A DNA stretch of 64,000 nt from Magnetococcales bacterium (GCA_011089965.1 JAANAU010000006.1:62001-126000), one strand, 5' to 3'. Counted from the first letter of the stretch, positions 15,791-25,972 are shown. Made by a program: numbers and translations. Notes: generated by a model from the letters alone, not told the origin.

Positions 15791-15974
15791 AACCGTGTAC
15801 TCACATACAGAAAGCGTGAACGAACACCACTTTTTATCACACAATTCCGCAGAAAATGCAATGGATAACCAAACCGCGTCAACATAACCTTTTGGACATT
15901 GCTTTTTGTCCACCGATTCACCAAACTGAATGTTTATGTATCTGACAGGGAGGAATACTCCTTTATTTTGGAGC

Positions 15975-16997
15975 ATGATTTTGAAAACAATCCACTTCTT
16001 GATCTGTCTGACCCTGTTGGCATCTCTGGATGCACAAGGGGCAGAGGCAATGCGCGTCACGACCAGGCCTTTGGAGCAGCTGGTGATCTTTCCCAGCGAG
16101 GAGGCACCAGCAGAGTCCCGGTCTTTGCATGATGCCTTGATCACTGCCCAGGTGGCGGCCACGATTCAGGAGTTGACCGTACAGGTTGGAGATCGGGTTC
16201 AGAGTGGTGCGTTGTTGGTGCGACTGGATCCTTGGGCTTATCGATTGGCCGAGCGGCGTGCCAATGCCGAGTTGGAGGGGTTGCGCGCCCGTCTTGAAAC
16301 CGTACGCAAGCGTTCCCAGAGGGCTGTGGCGTTGCAGCAACAAAAGCAGGCATCGGATGAACGGGTAGAACAAAGTGCCAGCGAGGTCAAAGAGTTGGCC
16401 GCGCAGATCCGGGTGGTTGAGACCTCTTTGGAGGAGGCGCGCATTCAGGCGGACAAATGTCTGGTGCGTGCTCCTTTTTCCGGCATTGTGGTGCAGCGTC
16501 CGGCCCGCATCGGGGTCAATGCCACTCCTGGCACCCCTTTGGTGCAGTTGGTGAACACGGAAGAGGTGGAATTGATGGCCACCTTGCCCGCAGGTCGCGT
16601 ATCGAGTTTCAATCGTGCCACCTCTTGGGTTTTCCAGCACGAAGGGGGGTCTCATCCGGTCACATTGCGCGCCCTGATCCCTGTTGTGGATCCTGCCACG
16701 CGCACGCGCGAGGCGCGGTTCCTGTTCACCGACACCAAACCTGTACCCGGAGCCACGGGACGTTTGGTATGGTCGGATCCGCGTCCGCATTTGCCGCCCT
16801 GGTTGGTTTCGTGGCGGGATCACAAGCCCGGGGTGTTTCTGGTGACAGGAGAGACGGCCAGATTTCATGCGCTTCCCGGGGCTTTGGAGGGTCATCCCGC
16901 CTTGCTGGATCCGTTGCCGGAGGGTGCGGCAGTCCTCTCCGGTCGCGAGTCTCTCAAGGATCAGACCGCAGTCAAGATCATTCCATCGTCGCCATAG
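15975..16997 (+). CDS. RND efflux periplasmic adaptor (HlyD/MFP family)
   Basis: 340 residues if started at ATG 15975, which gives a textbook signal peptide (ILKTIHFLICLTLLASLDAQG); an upstream ATG at 15930 would precede it with 15 polar residues. The mature protein shows the biotinyl/lipoyl half-motifs (ATIQELTVQVGDRVQSGALLV and APFSGIVVQRPARIGVNA, quoted in part), a coiled coil between them (~85-155), and a beta-barrel end (VDPATRTREARFLF). It bridges an inner-membrane RND pump to an outer-membrane channel. The RND pump follows 80 bp downstream on the same strand. No outer-membrane factor is in the window. Confidence 0.88.
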   Translation: MILKTIHFLICLTLLASLDAQGAEAMRVTTRPLEQLVIFPSEEAPAESRSLHDALITAQVAATIQELTVQVGDRVQSGALLVRLDPWAYRLAERRANAELEGLRARLETVRKRSQRAVALQQQKQASDERVEQSASEVKELAAQIRVVETSLEEARIQADKCLVRAPFSGIVVQRPARIGVNATPGTPLVQLVNTEEVELMATLPAGRVSSFNRATSWVFQHEGGSHPVTLRALIPVVDPATRTREARFLFTDTKPVPGATGRLVWSDPRPHLPPWLVSWRDHKPGVFLVTGETARFHALPGALEGHPALLDPLPEGAAVLSGRESLKDQTAVKIIPSSP

Positions 16998-17077
16998 CAT
17001 GGAAATGACAACGCATGAACCACGCATCCCGTAACGGGTGCGGTTGAAACATTCACCGAAAAGGACCAACCCTCTCC

Positions 17078-20000
17078 ATGATCCGGACATTTCTGGGCAA
17101 TCACGTCCTGGCCAACCTCGCCTTTGCACTGGTGCTGCTGCTGGGTTTCATGGCCTATGACCAACTGCCACGCCAACAGGATCCGGATATGAACTTCAAC
17201 TGGATCAGTATCGTCACCACCATGCCCGGCGCTGCCGCCGAAGATGTGGAACGACTGATCACCGATCCTCTGGAAGAGGCTTTGCAAAACATCCCGGATG
17301 TGCGCTTCGTCATGTCCAGCAGCAGTGATGCCACCTCCAGCATCCTGGTCCGTTTCCACGAACTCAATGAACGGGAGTTCGACCGCCGCATCACCGACCT
17401 GCGCCGCGAAATCAGCAACAAACAACGGGAATTGCCCCCGGAAATCGAGGATCCGTTCATCCTGGAGATCACCAGCGCCAATGGCTGGCCAACGGTCATG
17501 GCCGTGGTCACAGGCGAAGCCGATGACGAAAACCTGCGCCAACAAGCCCGCCACATCCAAAAAGATCTGGAAGGAATCCAGGGGGTGGATTCGGTGATTC
17601 CACTCGGTCTGCGCGACCCGGAAATCCAGATCCGCTTCGACCCGTTCCAACTGGCCCACTACGGCCTCGACCCCACCCGCCTGGCCAACCAGGTCACGAC
17701 ACGCTTTCGCGACCTGGCCGGCGGATCCGTGGCCATGGGCGAAGGCAACCGCCTGCTGCGCTACCAGGGCACCACACCCGATCCTGCGGAACTGGCCTCC
17801 TGGAGCCTGGCCGGACGCGAAGGGGAACTCCCTTTGAATCAGGTGGCCGAAGTGCTCCGGGCACGCAAAAAGGCCGAACGGGCCGTGCGCTATCAAGGCA
17901 AACCCGCCATTCTCCTCACCGTCACCAAACGCCCGGGAGTCAATACCCTGGAACTGACGGCACGCATCCAAGCCTATCTGAACCACCGTGACACCCTGAA
18001 AGAACAAACCGGCGTCTCTGCCCTGCTGGCCGACGACCAAACCCCCATGGTCCAAAACGCCCTGACCGTCATGGAAAGCAATGCCCTCATGGGCCTGGGC
18101 CTGGTCTTTGTCACTGCCTGGTTGTTCCTGGGACTGCGCATCTCCATCCTGGTCAGCCTGGGCATCCCCTTTGCCCTGGCCGGATGCTTCATTCTGCTGT
18201 ACGCCTTTGGCCATACCCTGAATGTCATGGCCCTGCTCGGCGTGGTGATCGCTCTGGGTATGCTGGTGGATGATGCCGTGGTCGTGGTGGAGTCGATCTC
18301 CCAGCACCTGGCCCACAAAATGGAAGCCATGGAGGCTGCCATCTCCGGATTGCGGGAGGTGATGATTCCCGTGGGATCCTCCTCACTCACCACCATGGCC
18401 GCCTTTCTCCCCCTGATGCTCTTGCCCGGTATTCTGGGAAAATTCATGCGGGAGATCCCCATGGTGGTCTCGCTGGCCCTGGCGATCAGCCTGGTGGAAG
18501 CGTTCTGGATGCTGCCAGCCCACGTGGCCGCCATCCGCTGGCACACGGACCGCCCGCCCAACCGCATGCAACGCTGGCGCGCACGCTGGATGCACCGCAT
18601 CCGCATCCGCTATGTCCAGGTATTGATTCCGGTGTTGCGCCGCCCGCGACTCTCTTTGACCCTCGCACTGATCGGTGTGGTCGCAGCCATCGGCGTCGTG
18701 GCCTCGGGACGGCTGAAAATGGACTTCTTTGCCATGGACCCGATGCCGCTGTTCTATGTCAACATCCAGATGCCTGCCGGATCCTCTCTGGATCGCACCA
18801 TGCAAACCACCCTGGAGGTGGAAAAACGGGTTCGGGCCAACATGCAACCCCACGAAATACGCTCCGTGGTCCCCTATGCCGGCCAGATGATGACCGATAC
18901 CGCCCCCTTTTTCGGCGACCGCTTTGGCCAGATCCTGATCAGCCTGAACCCGGACAATAGTGCCCGCCGCCCGGTGGCCGACATCATCGCCAGCATGCGC
19001 ACCGAAGTCCTGGCCACCCCAGGCCCGGATCAGATCACCTTCATGCCCATGTCCGGAGGCCCGCCAGTCACACGCCCCATCAGCGTCAAGGTGCGCGGCA
19101 CGGATCTGGAACAACTGCGCGCAGCCGTGGCCGCCATACGCAAAATCCTGGAACAAATGCCCGAAGTCAGCGACATCAGCGACAACTTTGCCATGGGCAG
19201 CCGGGAGTTGGTGCTGCGCCCGAATGACGACGCCCTGCGACGCTCCGGACTGGACACCTCCACCGTCACCCGCCTGACCCGCCTGCTGGCCGATGGGGAA
19301 ATCGTCGCCACCTTCCAACATCAAGGCGAATCGGTCAAAGTGCGGGTCATGGCCAAACCCGACCATCCCCAAGGCGTCAACGGCATCCTCAATCTTCCGG
19401 TGGCCCTCCCCAACGGCACCACCACCACACTGGGCACCCTGACCCATCACGAAACCCGCCAAGGGGTGGATACGATCCATCATTACAACTTCAGACGATC
19501 CATCACGGTCGAAGCTGACCTGGATCGGCTGCGCAAGGATGTGGTCACGGCCAACAACCACCTGAAACAGGAGTGGAACAACATCCGCACCCGGTTTCCA
19601 GGGGTGGACCTGGATTTCTCCGGCATCCTCGACGATATCCAGGAGGCCATGGATGCCATTTTGATGTTGTTTCTGTTTGGCTTCGGCCTGCTCTATCTGA
19701 TCCTGGGCACCCAGTTCAACAGCTATTTCCAACCGCTGCTGATTCTGAGTACCGTGATCATGGCCTTTGTGGGGGTGGTGTGCGGTCTGCTGATCACCGG
19801 CCATCCGTTGAGCCTCTATACCCTGTATGGGGTGGTGGCTCTGTCCGGCATTGCGGTCAACTCCGCCATTGTGTTGATCGATGCGGCCAACGAACGCCGC
19901 CGCGCTGGGATGAGTCCCATGCATGCCATAATCTTTGCCGCACGCCGCCGGGTCATACCGATTCTCATCACCTCGATCACAACCATTGCCGGACTGATGT

Positions 20001-20161
20001 CGCTGGCCATGGGCCTGTTGGGCAAATCCCTGCTCTGGGGACCGGTGGCCACCTCCATTGTCTGGGGCCTGGCCTTCTCCACACTGTTGACGCTGTTGTT
20101 GATTCCGCTGCTTTATCTGATATTCATGAACAGACACAAAACCCGCGAAATCACCCGCTAA
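17078..20161 (+). CDS. RND-family efflux transporter (AcrB/HAE-like)
   Basis: 1027 residues, the usual RND length, with a first membrane helix at ~10-28, a large periplasmic loop, a block of helices ~335-520, a second loop and helices ~850-1015. TM4 has the proton-relay pair in GMLVDDAVVVVESI, and SGIAVNSAIVLIDAANERR marks the second half. Starts at ATG 17078. It probably exports hydrophobic or amphiphilic compounds by proton antiport together with the adaptor upstream. Substrate cannot be read from sequence. Its stop overlaps the stop of the convergent Sel1 gene by 3-4 bp. Confidence 0.92.
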   Translation: MIRTFLGNHVLANLAFALVLLLGFMAYDQLPRQQDPDMNFNWISIVTTMPGAAAEDVERLITDPLEEALQNIPDVRFVMSSSSDATSSILVRFHELNEREFDRRITDLRREISNKQRELPPEIEDPFILEITSANGWPTVMAVVTGEADDENLRQQARHIQKDLEGIQGVDSVIPLGLRDPEIQIRFDPFQLAHYGLDPTRLANQVTTRFRDLAGGSVAMGEGNRLLRYQGTTPDPAELASWSLAGREGELPLNQVAEVLRARKKAERAVRYQGKPAILLTVTKRPGVNTLELTARIQAYLNHRDTLKEQTGVSALLADDQTPMVQNALTVMESNALMGLGLVFVTAWLFLGLRISILVSLGIPFALAGCFILLYAFGHTLNVMALLGVVIALGMLVDDAVVVVESISQHLAHKMEAMEAAISGLREVMIPVGSSSLTTMAAFLPLMLLPGILGKFMREIPMVVSLALAISLVEAFWMLPAHVAAIRWHTDRPPNRMQRWRARWMHRIRIRYVQVLIPVLRRPRLSLTLALIGVVAAIGVVASGRLKMDFFAMDPMPLFYVNIQMPAGSSLDRTMQTTLEVEKRVRANMQPHEIRSVVPYAGQMMTDTAPFFGDRFGQILISLNPDNSARRPVADIIASMRTEVLATPGPDQITFMPMSGGPPVTRPISVKVRGTDLEQLRAAVAAIRKILEQMPEVSDISDNFAMGSRELVLRPNDDALRRSGLDTSTVTRLTRLLADGEIVATFQHQGESVKVRVMAKPDHPQGVNGILNLPVALPNGTTTTLGTLTHHETRQGVDTIHHYNFRRSITVEADLDRLRKDVVTANNHLKQEWNNIRTRFPGVDLDFSGILDDIQEAMDAILMLFLFGFGLLYLILGTQFNSYFQPLLILSTVIMAFVGVVCGLLITGHPLSLYTLYGVVALSGIAVNSAIVLIDAANERRRAGMSPMHAIIFAARRRVIPILITSITTIAGLMSLAMGLLGKSLLWGPVATSIVWGLAFSTLLTLLLIPLLYLIFMNRHKTREITR

Positions 20162-20619
20162 CGATCCTGGCCTGCATCCAGTTTCATCCGTTCCCGGGTG
20201 ATTTTCTGCGCCCTTTCGATCTGCTCCAGCGTCATGCGACGCGCCAAGGCATCGCGATTTTCCTCGGCAGCCTTGTCCCCCTTCAAGGCGGCAATATTAT
20301 AAAAGACATAAGACTCAACCAGATTGGGGGCAACGCCCTTACCTTTTTCCAACAAAATCCCTAAACGGACCTGCGCTTCGGAGTGTCCCTGATCTGCCGC
20401 TGCCCGATACCAGGACAAAGCCTGCCTGTTCGCCGACAGTCCGCTCTGTTTTTCAAAAAGCAAACCCAACTGATACTGGGCATCCGACATACCCAACTCA
20501 GCCCCGATCCGATAAACCACCCAATCCAACCACTCGGCAGCGTGCCCCTCCCTGCCAACAGGAAAAACCAGCAACACCAGAACAACTGCCATGACCTCAA
20601 GCCGTTTCACGACAGTCAT
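20158..20619 (-). CDS. Sel1-repeat secreted protein
   Basis: 153 residues. N-terminal signal peptide (RLEVMAVVLVLLVFPVGREGHA). Then two to three Sel1-like repeats of ~36 residues (SDAQYQLGLLFEKQSGL; SEAQVRLGILLEKGKG), which form TPR-like superhelices for protein binding, and a charged C-terminal helix. Likely periplasmic. It lies 3 bp downstream of the hypoxanthine phosphoribosyltransferase gene on the same strand, so they share a transcript although no functional link is evident. Confidence 0.8.
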   Translation of the reverse strand: MTVVKRLEVMAVVLVLLVFPVGREGHAAEWLDWVVYRIGAELGMSDAQYQLGLLFEKQSGLSANRQALSWYRAAADQGHSEAQVRLGILLEKGKGVAPNLVESYVFYNIAALKGDKAAEENRDALARRMTLEQIERAQKITRERMKLDAGQDR

Positions 20620-20622
20620 CGA

Positions 20623-21168
20623 TCACCCACTGGCAACATCCGGAGTCCACCAGGTATAGACGGCTGGCAAACCACGGAAACGCTGCTCCTCATCCATGCC
20701 ATACCCGACCAGTCGCACATCCGGCACTTCATACCCCAGATAATCCAGAACCAATGGCTCCGGATCCATGACGGTCTTGTGCAACAACACGGCCACCCGA
20801 ATGGAAGCCGGATGACATTCGCTCATCAACCAGCGATGCAGACGCTTCAGACTGCCTCCGCTGTCCATCAGCACATCCACCAGAATCAGATGCCGATTGC
20901 GAATGAACGCCTGATCCTCCAGAGTCATCATGACCCGGGCATCGCTGGAACGGGCATGGGCAAAAACCACCGGAACCGGTCTGGAAAGCGCACGCAACAG
21001 ATCGCTGCCAAACAAAAAGCCCCCCTTCAACACCACAACCAGCACCGGTTCATCATCACGGGTTGCATCCAGGATCCATTCCCGGTCCATGCGCCTGGCC
21101 ATCTCCTCCACTGCCTCGCGAATCCGGTTGGCATCGATCAACAGGGTCAAGTGATCCAATGGCTCCAT
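20623..21168 (-). CDS. hpt: Hypoxanthine phosphoribosyltransferase
   Basis: 181 residues, type I PRTase. The PRPP-binding loop is LILVDVLMDSGGSL (usual form VEDIIDTGxT), the flexible-loop region is LKGGFLFGSDLLR, and the C-terminal nucleobase pocket is DYLGYEVPDVRLVGYGMD. It converts hypoxanthine (and often guanine) plus PRPP to IMP/GMP in purine salvage. The second acidic residue of the PRPP loop is shifted, but the fold is clear. It sits between accC and the Sel1 gene on the minus strand, downstream of the acc genes by about 20 bp. Confidence 0.88.
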   Translation of the reverse strand: MEPLDHLTLLIDANRIREAVEEMARRMDREWILDATRDDEPVLVVVLKGGFLFGSDLLRALSRPVPVVFAHARSSDARVMMTLEDQAFIRNRHLILVDVLMDSGGSLKRLHRWLMSECHPASIRVAVLLHKTVMDPEPLVLDYLGYEVPDVRLVGYGMDEEQRFRGLPAVYTWWTPDVASG

Positions 21169-21187
21169 GCTCCCAGCTCCCGGACCG

Positions 21188-22537
21188 TCAGCCGTCCCGT
21201 TTCAGGAAACGGCTCAAGAAATTCAGATCATATCGGCCACGGACAAAGGCCCCGTCGCGCAACACCCGCTGATGCAACGGCAACGTGGTCTTGATGCCAC
21301 CGATCACATATTCGTCCAAGGCGCGTCGCATGCGGGCCACGGCCTCGGAACGATCCGCACCGTGCACGATCAGTTTGCTGATGAGGGAATCATAATAGGG
21401 TGGAATGCGATACCCGGCATAGGCCGCAGAATCGACCCGCACGCCCCCCCCGCCCGGAGGATGATATTCGGTGATCAGACCAGGGGAAGGGATGAAACGC
21501 TCCGGATCCTCGGCATTGATGCGGCACTCGATGGCATGCCCGGTAAACCGCACCTGCTCCTGGGTGATGGCCAGGGGCAGACCGGCTGCCACACGAATCT
21601 GCTCTTTGACCAGATCCAATCCGGTCACCATTTCGGTCACCGGATGTTCCACCTGAATCCGGGTGTTGACCTCAATGAAGTAATACTTGCCCTCGGACTG
21701 AAGAAACTCAAAGGTTCCAGCCCCGGTATAACCCACGGCCAAAGCCGCCTTGGTGGCCAGACGCCCCAGGTGATCGCGCTCTTCGGGCGTGACCATCGGG
21801 GAAGGGGACTCCTCCAGAATTTTCTGATGACGCCTTTGCAATGAACAGTCCCGTTCGCCAAGGTGAATGGCATGACCATGCTTGTCGGCCAGGATCTGGA
21901 TTTCCACGTGACGGGGATTTTTCAGAAACTTTTCGATATAGACTTCATTGTTCTTGAAATACTGCTGGGCCTCGTTGCGGGCCACGGTATAGCTGTTGAT
22001 CAGGGCAGCATCGGTATGCACCACCTTCATGCCGCGACCGCCACCGCCGCCTGCGGCCTTGATGATCACCGGGAAACCGATTTCGCGTGCGGTTTTCAGG
22101 GCCATCTCTTCATTCGGGATGGCGGTTGAAGAGCCTTGCACCACCGGCACACCCGACTCGATCATGGCCTGTCTGGCGCGCACCTTGTCGCCCAGCAACC
22201 GGATCACATCCGGTTCCGGACCGATGAAGGTCAAACCCGAGGCCTGGATGATCTCGGCAAAAGCGGCGTTCTCGGACAAAAATCCATAACCCGGATGGAT
22301 GGCCTGGGTATCGGTGATTTCTGCTGCGGCCATGATGGCGGCCATGTTGAGATAAGAGTCGCAGGAGGGGGGTGGCCCAATGCATACCGATTCGTCGGCC
22401 AGCTTGACATGCATGGCTTCGGCATCGGCAGAGGAGTGGACCGCCACGGTCTGAATCCCCAGCTCCTTGCAGGCGCGATGCACCCGCAAGGCGATTTCGC
22501 CGCGATTGGCAATCAGGATTTTATTGAACATGGGCAT
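21188..22537 (-). CDS. accC: Biotin carboxylase subunit of acetyl-CoA carboxylase
   Basis: 449 residues, standard length. Opens with [23 protein letters not shown]-grasp with the glycine-rich loop [13 protein letters not shown], metal-binding [14 protein letters not shown], and the C-terminal domain with [15 protein letters not shown]. It carboxylates the biotin on AccB with bicarbonate and ATP, the first step of fatty-acid synthesis. It is 6 bp downstream of accB in the usual accB-accC operon. Confidence 0.97.
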   Translation of the reverse strand: MPMFNKILIANRGEIALRVHRACKELGIQTVAVHSSADAEAMHVKLADESVCIGPPPSCDSYLNMAAIMAAAEITDTQAIHPGYGFLSENAAFAEIIQASGLTFIGPEPDVIRLLGDKVRARQAMIESGVPVVQGSSTAIPNEEMALKTAREIGFPVIIKAAGGGGGRGMKVVHTDAALINSYTVARNEAQQYFKNNEVYIEKFLKNPRHVEIQILADKHGHAIHLGERDCSLQRRHQKILEESPSPMVTPEERDHLGRLATKAALAVGYTGAGTFEFLQSEGKYYFIEVNTRIQVEHPVTEMVTGLDLVKEQIRVAAGLPLAITQEQVRFTGHAIECRINAEDPERFIPSPGLITEYHPPGGGGVRVDSAAYAGYRIPPYYDSLISKLIVHGADRSEAVARMRRALDEYVIGGIKTTLPLHQRVLRDGAFVRGRYDLNFLSRFLKRDG

Positions 22538-22543
22538 GGGTCA

Positions 22544-23029
22544 TCAACCTGGCTCAACCAGAAACATCTCTTCCCCATACTCGACCGGTGTGGCATTCTC
22601 CTTGAGAATGCTGACCACACGGCCACTCACTTCGGATTCGATTTCGTTCATGAGTTTCATGGCCTCGATGATGCAGACCACCTGTCCTTTTTTCACCATG
22701 TCCCCGAGTTTGACAAAGGGTGCCGACTCGGGAGAGGCGGCCTTGTAGAAGGTGCCGACCATGGGAGCCGTGATGGCTATCGTGGTTTCGCGCATCTCTT
22801 CTGCCGAAGAGGCCGGGACGAACTGGGCTGGCGACGGCAAGGCCACTGCCGGAACCGCCATGGCCGGACGGGAGGCCAGAGGGGCCGTGGCCGTCAGCAC
22901 CGGAGGGGGGGCGGGCTGGGTGCGGGTGATCCGCAACGAACGCCCCTCCTCTTTGATCTCGACCTCGGCCACGTCCGTATCGGACAGAAACCGGATGAAC
23001 TGACGAATCTCTCTCAAGTCGAAGGCCAT
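22544..23029 (-). CDS. accB: Biotin carboxyl carrier protein
   Basis: 161 residues. N-terminal docking part (MAFDLREIRQFIRFLSD), an Ala/Pro-rich flexible linker (about 45-85), then the biotinyl domain with the biotinylation motif EAMKLMNEI near residue 123. Accepts carboxyl groups from AccC and delivers them to the carboxyltransferase. First gene of the accBC unit. One copy of the intergenic repeat lies about 70 bp upstream of its start. Confidence 0.96.
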   Translation of the reverse strand: MAFDLREIRQFIRFLSDTDVAEVEIKEEGRSLRITRTQPAPPPVLTATAPLASRPAMAVPAVALPSPAQFVPASSAEEMRETTIAITAPMVGTFYKAASPESAPFVKLGDMVKKGQVVCIIEAMKLMNEIESEVSGRVVSILKENATPVEYGEEMFLVEPG

Positions 23030-23097
23030 ATAACCATACCCTTGTTGCTAAGAGGCTGTTTGGTGATTTTCGTCAACCAATGAGGAACACACCATTA

Positions 23098-23215
23098 TCA
23101 GGGGTCCAGGGGGGTTACCCCCCTGGTGGGGTCCAGGGGCGAAGCCCCTGGGACTTTAATCTTTTAATCTTTTGACTTTCAAACAAAAAAATTAATAAAT
23201 CATTTTTTAAACATC
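23098..23215 (-). repeat. Intergenic GC-hairpin/AT repeat, copy 1 (inverted, truncated)
   Basis: Starts with the two GC-rich hairpins of the family in inverse orientation (arms ccagggggg/ccccccctgg-like at 23106-23126; ccaggggc/gcccctgg at 23133-23151) followed by an AT-rich stretch. The opposite end with the gagggggtctggggg hairpin is missing, so this copy is partial. It lies between aroQ and accB, both minus strand. Confidence 0.85.
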
Positions 23216-23263
23216 ATAACCTTTGAATATTTTCTTAATGACTCAGCAACCACCGAACAGCCT

Positions 23264-23734
23264 TTAGGGTTCACCCCTGGCAGACAGACGCGCTGTCGCT
23301 GCCTCCAGGGCATACAAATATCCATCCGCACCCAATCCGGTGATCACACCCACGGCAATATCACTCACATAGGAGTGATGCCGGAACGACTCGCGACGAT
23401 GCACATTGCTCAGATGCACCTCGATGACCGGAATGTTCACAGCCAACAGCGCATCGCGAATGGCCACCGACGTATGGGTATAGGCAGCAGGATTGATGAT
23501 GATCCAATCGATCCTGCCCATGGCAGCCTGAATCCGCTCCACCAACCCCCCTTCATGGTTGGATTGAAAAGACTCGACCGTGACACCCAGCTCGGCAGCC
23601 TTGCGTTGACAGGCCCGGTCGATATCGGCCAGAGTCATGGCACCATAAATGCCGGTCTCCCTCTGTCCCAACAGGTTGAGATTGGGACCATGGATCACCA
23701 GGATGGTCAATTGGTTCCTTGTGGTGTGGGTCAT
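23264..23734 (-). CDS. aroQ: 3-dehydroquinate dehydratase, type II
   Basis: 156 residues. All type II signatures: [19 protein letters not shown] near the N-terminus (catalytic tyrosine in GIYG), [33 protein letters not shown], and [11 protein letters not shown]. Dodecameric shikimate-pathway enzyme converting 3-dehydroquinate to 3-dehydroshikimate. Its start overlaps the stop of an upstream uncharacterised gene by ATGA. Confidence 0.96.
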   Translation of the reverse strand: MTHTTRNQLTILVIHGPNLNLLGQRETGIYGAMTLADIDRACQRKAAELGVTVESFQSNHEGGLVERIQAAMGRIDWIIINPAAYTHTSVAIRDALLAVNIPVIEVHLSNVHRRESFRHHSYVSDIAVGVITGLGADGYLYALEAATARLSARGEP

Positions 23735-24276
23735 TGTTCCCAGGCCCTCCGCAAGGCTGTCAGCCGGGCCACGATGCGCTCAATGCGGACATCGCGACAC
23801 GGAGGGTGTGCCAGACGCTCGGCCAACCGCTCCAGCCGCATCACCTGCCGCTCCGCTCCATCCAGACGCCACAGGGCACGCCGGGCGTGCAACGCCATGC
23901 TCCATGAACGCAACGTCTCCACCCAGTGGGGTTGCACAGGCAATGCCACAGCCCCGCCGTTCCAGGCCGCGGACCAGGCGTGCAACCGTTCCATGGCCTG
24001 ATCATTGGCGCGACGGTCGTCCAATACCCGCATGGCACGTCGATAGGCCGCAAGCGGTGCCCCACCGAATTGACCCAGGGCGCTCTGCATCTCCCGATCC
24101 CACCGCTCCGGCTCCAAGGCAACGAACCGCGCCAATACCAGAACACGCGCCGCCAGCTCCGGAGATGCGGCGATCAGACCATCCAGCAGGGAGGCGGCAT
24201 CATCCAGCCGCCGCTCACGCACCAGACGCGGCAAGGCAGTCAATCTGCTCTCCCAGGACTCCCAATCTGCGGCCAT
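23731..24276 (-). CDS. Uncharacterised helical protein upstream of aroQ
   Basis: 181 residues from ATG 24276 (an alternative ATG four codons earlier at 24288). Ala/Leu/Arg-rich and predicted all-helical ([30 protein letters not shown]), resembling TPR-like or scaffold helices. I do not recognise a family. No signal peptide or membrane segment. Translationally coupled to aroQ (4 bp overlap), so it is a real gene, but nothing in the sequence gives its function. Confidence 0.6.
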   Translation of the reverse strand: MAADWESWESRLTALPRLVRERRLDDAASLLDGLIAASPELAARVLVLARFVALEPERWDREMQSALGQFGGAPLAAYRRAMRVLDDRRANDQAMERLHAWSAAWNGGAVALPVQPHWVETLRSWSMALHARRALWRLDGAERQVMRLERLAERLAHPPCRDVRIERIVARLTALRRAWEQ

Positions 24277-24431
24277 GTCCCTCCCCACAATTCACCCCTT
24301 GCACCCATTCGCGACACAGTCGAGAATATCGCACGGTGCAGTTTATCGAAAATCTTTCCGGAACAGCAACCGATCATAAACGATTGTGTGGCCAGACGCC
24401 ATTGCAGATGTTTGACCAGAGGAAAATACGC

Positions 24432-25415
24432 ATGCATATTCAGTTGAATGGCGAAAACCGGGAGTTGGAGCGCGCCACGAGCGTGACGGAGCTGTTGACC
24501 GGACTGGGATTTGACCCGCAGCGCGTGGCCGTGGAGCGCAATCTGGAGGTGGTGGCGCGGGATCGGTTTGCCGACACCTGGTTGCAGTCCGGGGACCAGG
24601 TGGAGATCGTTCATTTCATCGGGGGTGGTATGGAACAGAAGATACAAGATCCATTGATCATTGCCGGACGCACGTTTGCCAGCCGTCTGTTGGTGGGAAC
24701 CGGCAAATACAAGGATTTCGAGGAGACGGCCCTGGCCGTGGCGGCCTCGGGCGCCGAGATCGTGACCGTGGCCGTACGCCGGGTGAATGTCAGCGACCCC
24801 AAAGCCCCGATGCTGACCGATCATCTGGATCCGAAGAAATATCTCTACCTGCCCAACACAGCCGGCTGCTACACCGCAGACGAAGCAGTGCGCACCCTGC
24901 GGCTGGCACGGGAGGCCGGAGGGTGGAACCTGGTCAAACTGGAGGTGTTGTCCGATCCCAAATATCTCTGGCCAAACAATCCCGAAACTCTGGTGGCTGC
25001 CGAACGGTTGATTGCCGAAGGGTTTGAGGTGATGGTCTATACCACGGACGATCCCTATCTGTGCAAACGGTTTGAAGAGATGGGGTGCGTGGCCGTGATG
25101 CCGTTGGCTGCCCCGATCGGTTCAGGCCTGGGGGTGCGCAACCCGTACACCATCAAAATCATCATCGAAGAGGCCAAGGTGCCGATTCTGGTCGATGCCG
25201 GGGTGGGATGCGCTTCGGACGCAGCCTATGCCATGGAACTGGGGTGCGACGGTGTCCTGATGAACACAGCCATTGCCGGTGCCCAAAACCCGATCCTCAT
25301 GGCCACGGCCATGAAACATGCCGTGACTGCCGGACGGGCCTCCTATCTGGCCGGACGCATTCCGCGCAAACTGTATGCCTCGGCATCCAGCCCGCTGGAT
25401 GGACTCTTCTTCTGA
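24432..25415 (+). CDS. thiSG: Fused sulfur carrier ThiS - thiazole synthase ThiG
   Basis: 327 residues from ATG 24432. Residues 1-66 are ThiS, a ubiquitin-like carrier ending in the functional Gly tail (HFIGGG). With no stop codon the frame continues at M67 into a complete ThiG TIM barrel ([18 protein letters not shown]; Schiff-base lysine in [49 protein letters not shown]). Together they make the thiazole phosphate of thiamine. Such fusions are known in proteobacteria. A possible internal start at ATG 24630, preceded by ggggg, could also give free ThiG. A longer frame from 23649 is ignored because it reads through the antisense aroQ region. Confidence 0.93.
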   Translation: MHIQLNGENRELERATSVTELLTGLGFDPQRVAVERNLEVVARDRFADTWLQSGDQVEIVHFIGGGMEQKIQDPLIIAGRTFASRLLVGTGKYKDFEETALAVAASGAEIVTVAVRRVNVSDPKAPMLTDHLDPKKYLYLPNTAGCYTADEAVRTLRLAREAGGWNLVKLEVLSDPKYLWPNNPETLVAAERLIAEGFEVMVYTTDDPYLCKRFEEMGCVAVMPLAAPIGSGLGVRNPYTIKIIIEEAKVPILVDAGVGCASDAAYAMELGCDGVLMNTAIAGAQNPILMATAMKHAVTAGRASYLAGRIPRKLYASASSPLDGLFF

Positions 25416-25429
25416 ATCAAGGGGACACC

Positions 25430-25972
25430 ATGGAAGAGGAGTCTGGACCGGTCTGGGACTGCCGCTGGCCTGATCCCGTGGCCTTGAAGGTCAGCGCCAC
25501 CCGCATCCTGCGCAACCTGCCGGAAAAAAGCCCGGAGCTGAACCGCAATCTGGCCATCACCGTGGAAATGGAGCTGAACGACGACTACTCCGGCGACGTG
25601 CGGGCGCTGCTGGTCACACCCTGGGCCGTGGAACGGATCTACTGGCACTCCCCGACCCGGGGCAACGACCCGCCGATCCGCCATGCCATGGCCCTGGAAG
25701 CAGATGGCGCCGGACGGGTCGCGGCTGGCCAGGGGGTGTTGCTGGAACTGGAGGACCGCCAACTGGTCCCGGTGGTCACGGCCTGGGAGCCGGAAACCGG
25801 TCACTACTTTGTCGAAACCCTGCTCCACCATACCCAGGGATTTGATACGGCACAATCGGCACTGGATCGCGCCCTGGGCAAACCTTTGACCCGTCCAACC
25901 AGGCAATCGGTCTCTTCCACCATGCAGCGCAATGTCAGTCGACGCGGATTATTGAAATTCTGGAATAGTTGA
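25430..25972 (+). CDS. Uncharacterised protein, weakly HybE/HupJ-like
   Basis: 180 residues from ATG 25430 with an SD-like AAGGGG 5 bp upstream; a longer frame to 25085 overlaps thiSG and is ignored. The core ALLVTPWAVERIYWH recalls the [NiFe]-hydrogenase chaperone HybE/HupJ (LVTPWFMNL-type), and the end SRRGLLKFW recalls the C-terminal SRR-hydrophobic tail of that family. The N-terminal LPEKSPELNRNLAITVEM also lines up loosely. No hydrogenase genes are nearby, so the name is tentative. It lies 14 bp after thiSG on the same strand. Confidence 0.5.
   Translation: MEEESGPVWDCRWPDPVALKVSATRILRNLPEKSPELNRNLAITVEMELNDDYSGDVRALLVTPWAVERIYWHSPTRGNDPPIRHAMALEADGAGRVAAGQGVLLELEDRQLVPVVTAWEPETGHYFVETLLHHTQGFDTAQSALDRALGKPLTRPTRQSVSSTMQRNVSRRGLLKFWNS

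Noticed and set aside
15791-16162. Longer frame of the single-CNB gene up to 16162
   Set aside because: It would overlap the divergent efflux adaptor gene and lacks homology; the CNB domain starts right after ATG 15790.
18383-20137. 584-codon open frame antisense to the RND transporter
   Set aside because: Composition is His/Gly/Gln-rich with no domain, as expected for an antisense shadow of a GC-rich gene; the RND gene on the other strand is certain.
23649-24431. N-terminal extension of thiSG to 23649
   Set aside because: It reads antisense through aroQ and the coupled upstream gene, and ThiS starts cleanly at ATG 24432.
24289-24431. TPP riboswitch upstream of thiSG
   Set aside because: The region lacks the conserved thi-box segments (such as CTGAGA), so no riboswitch is called.
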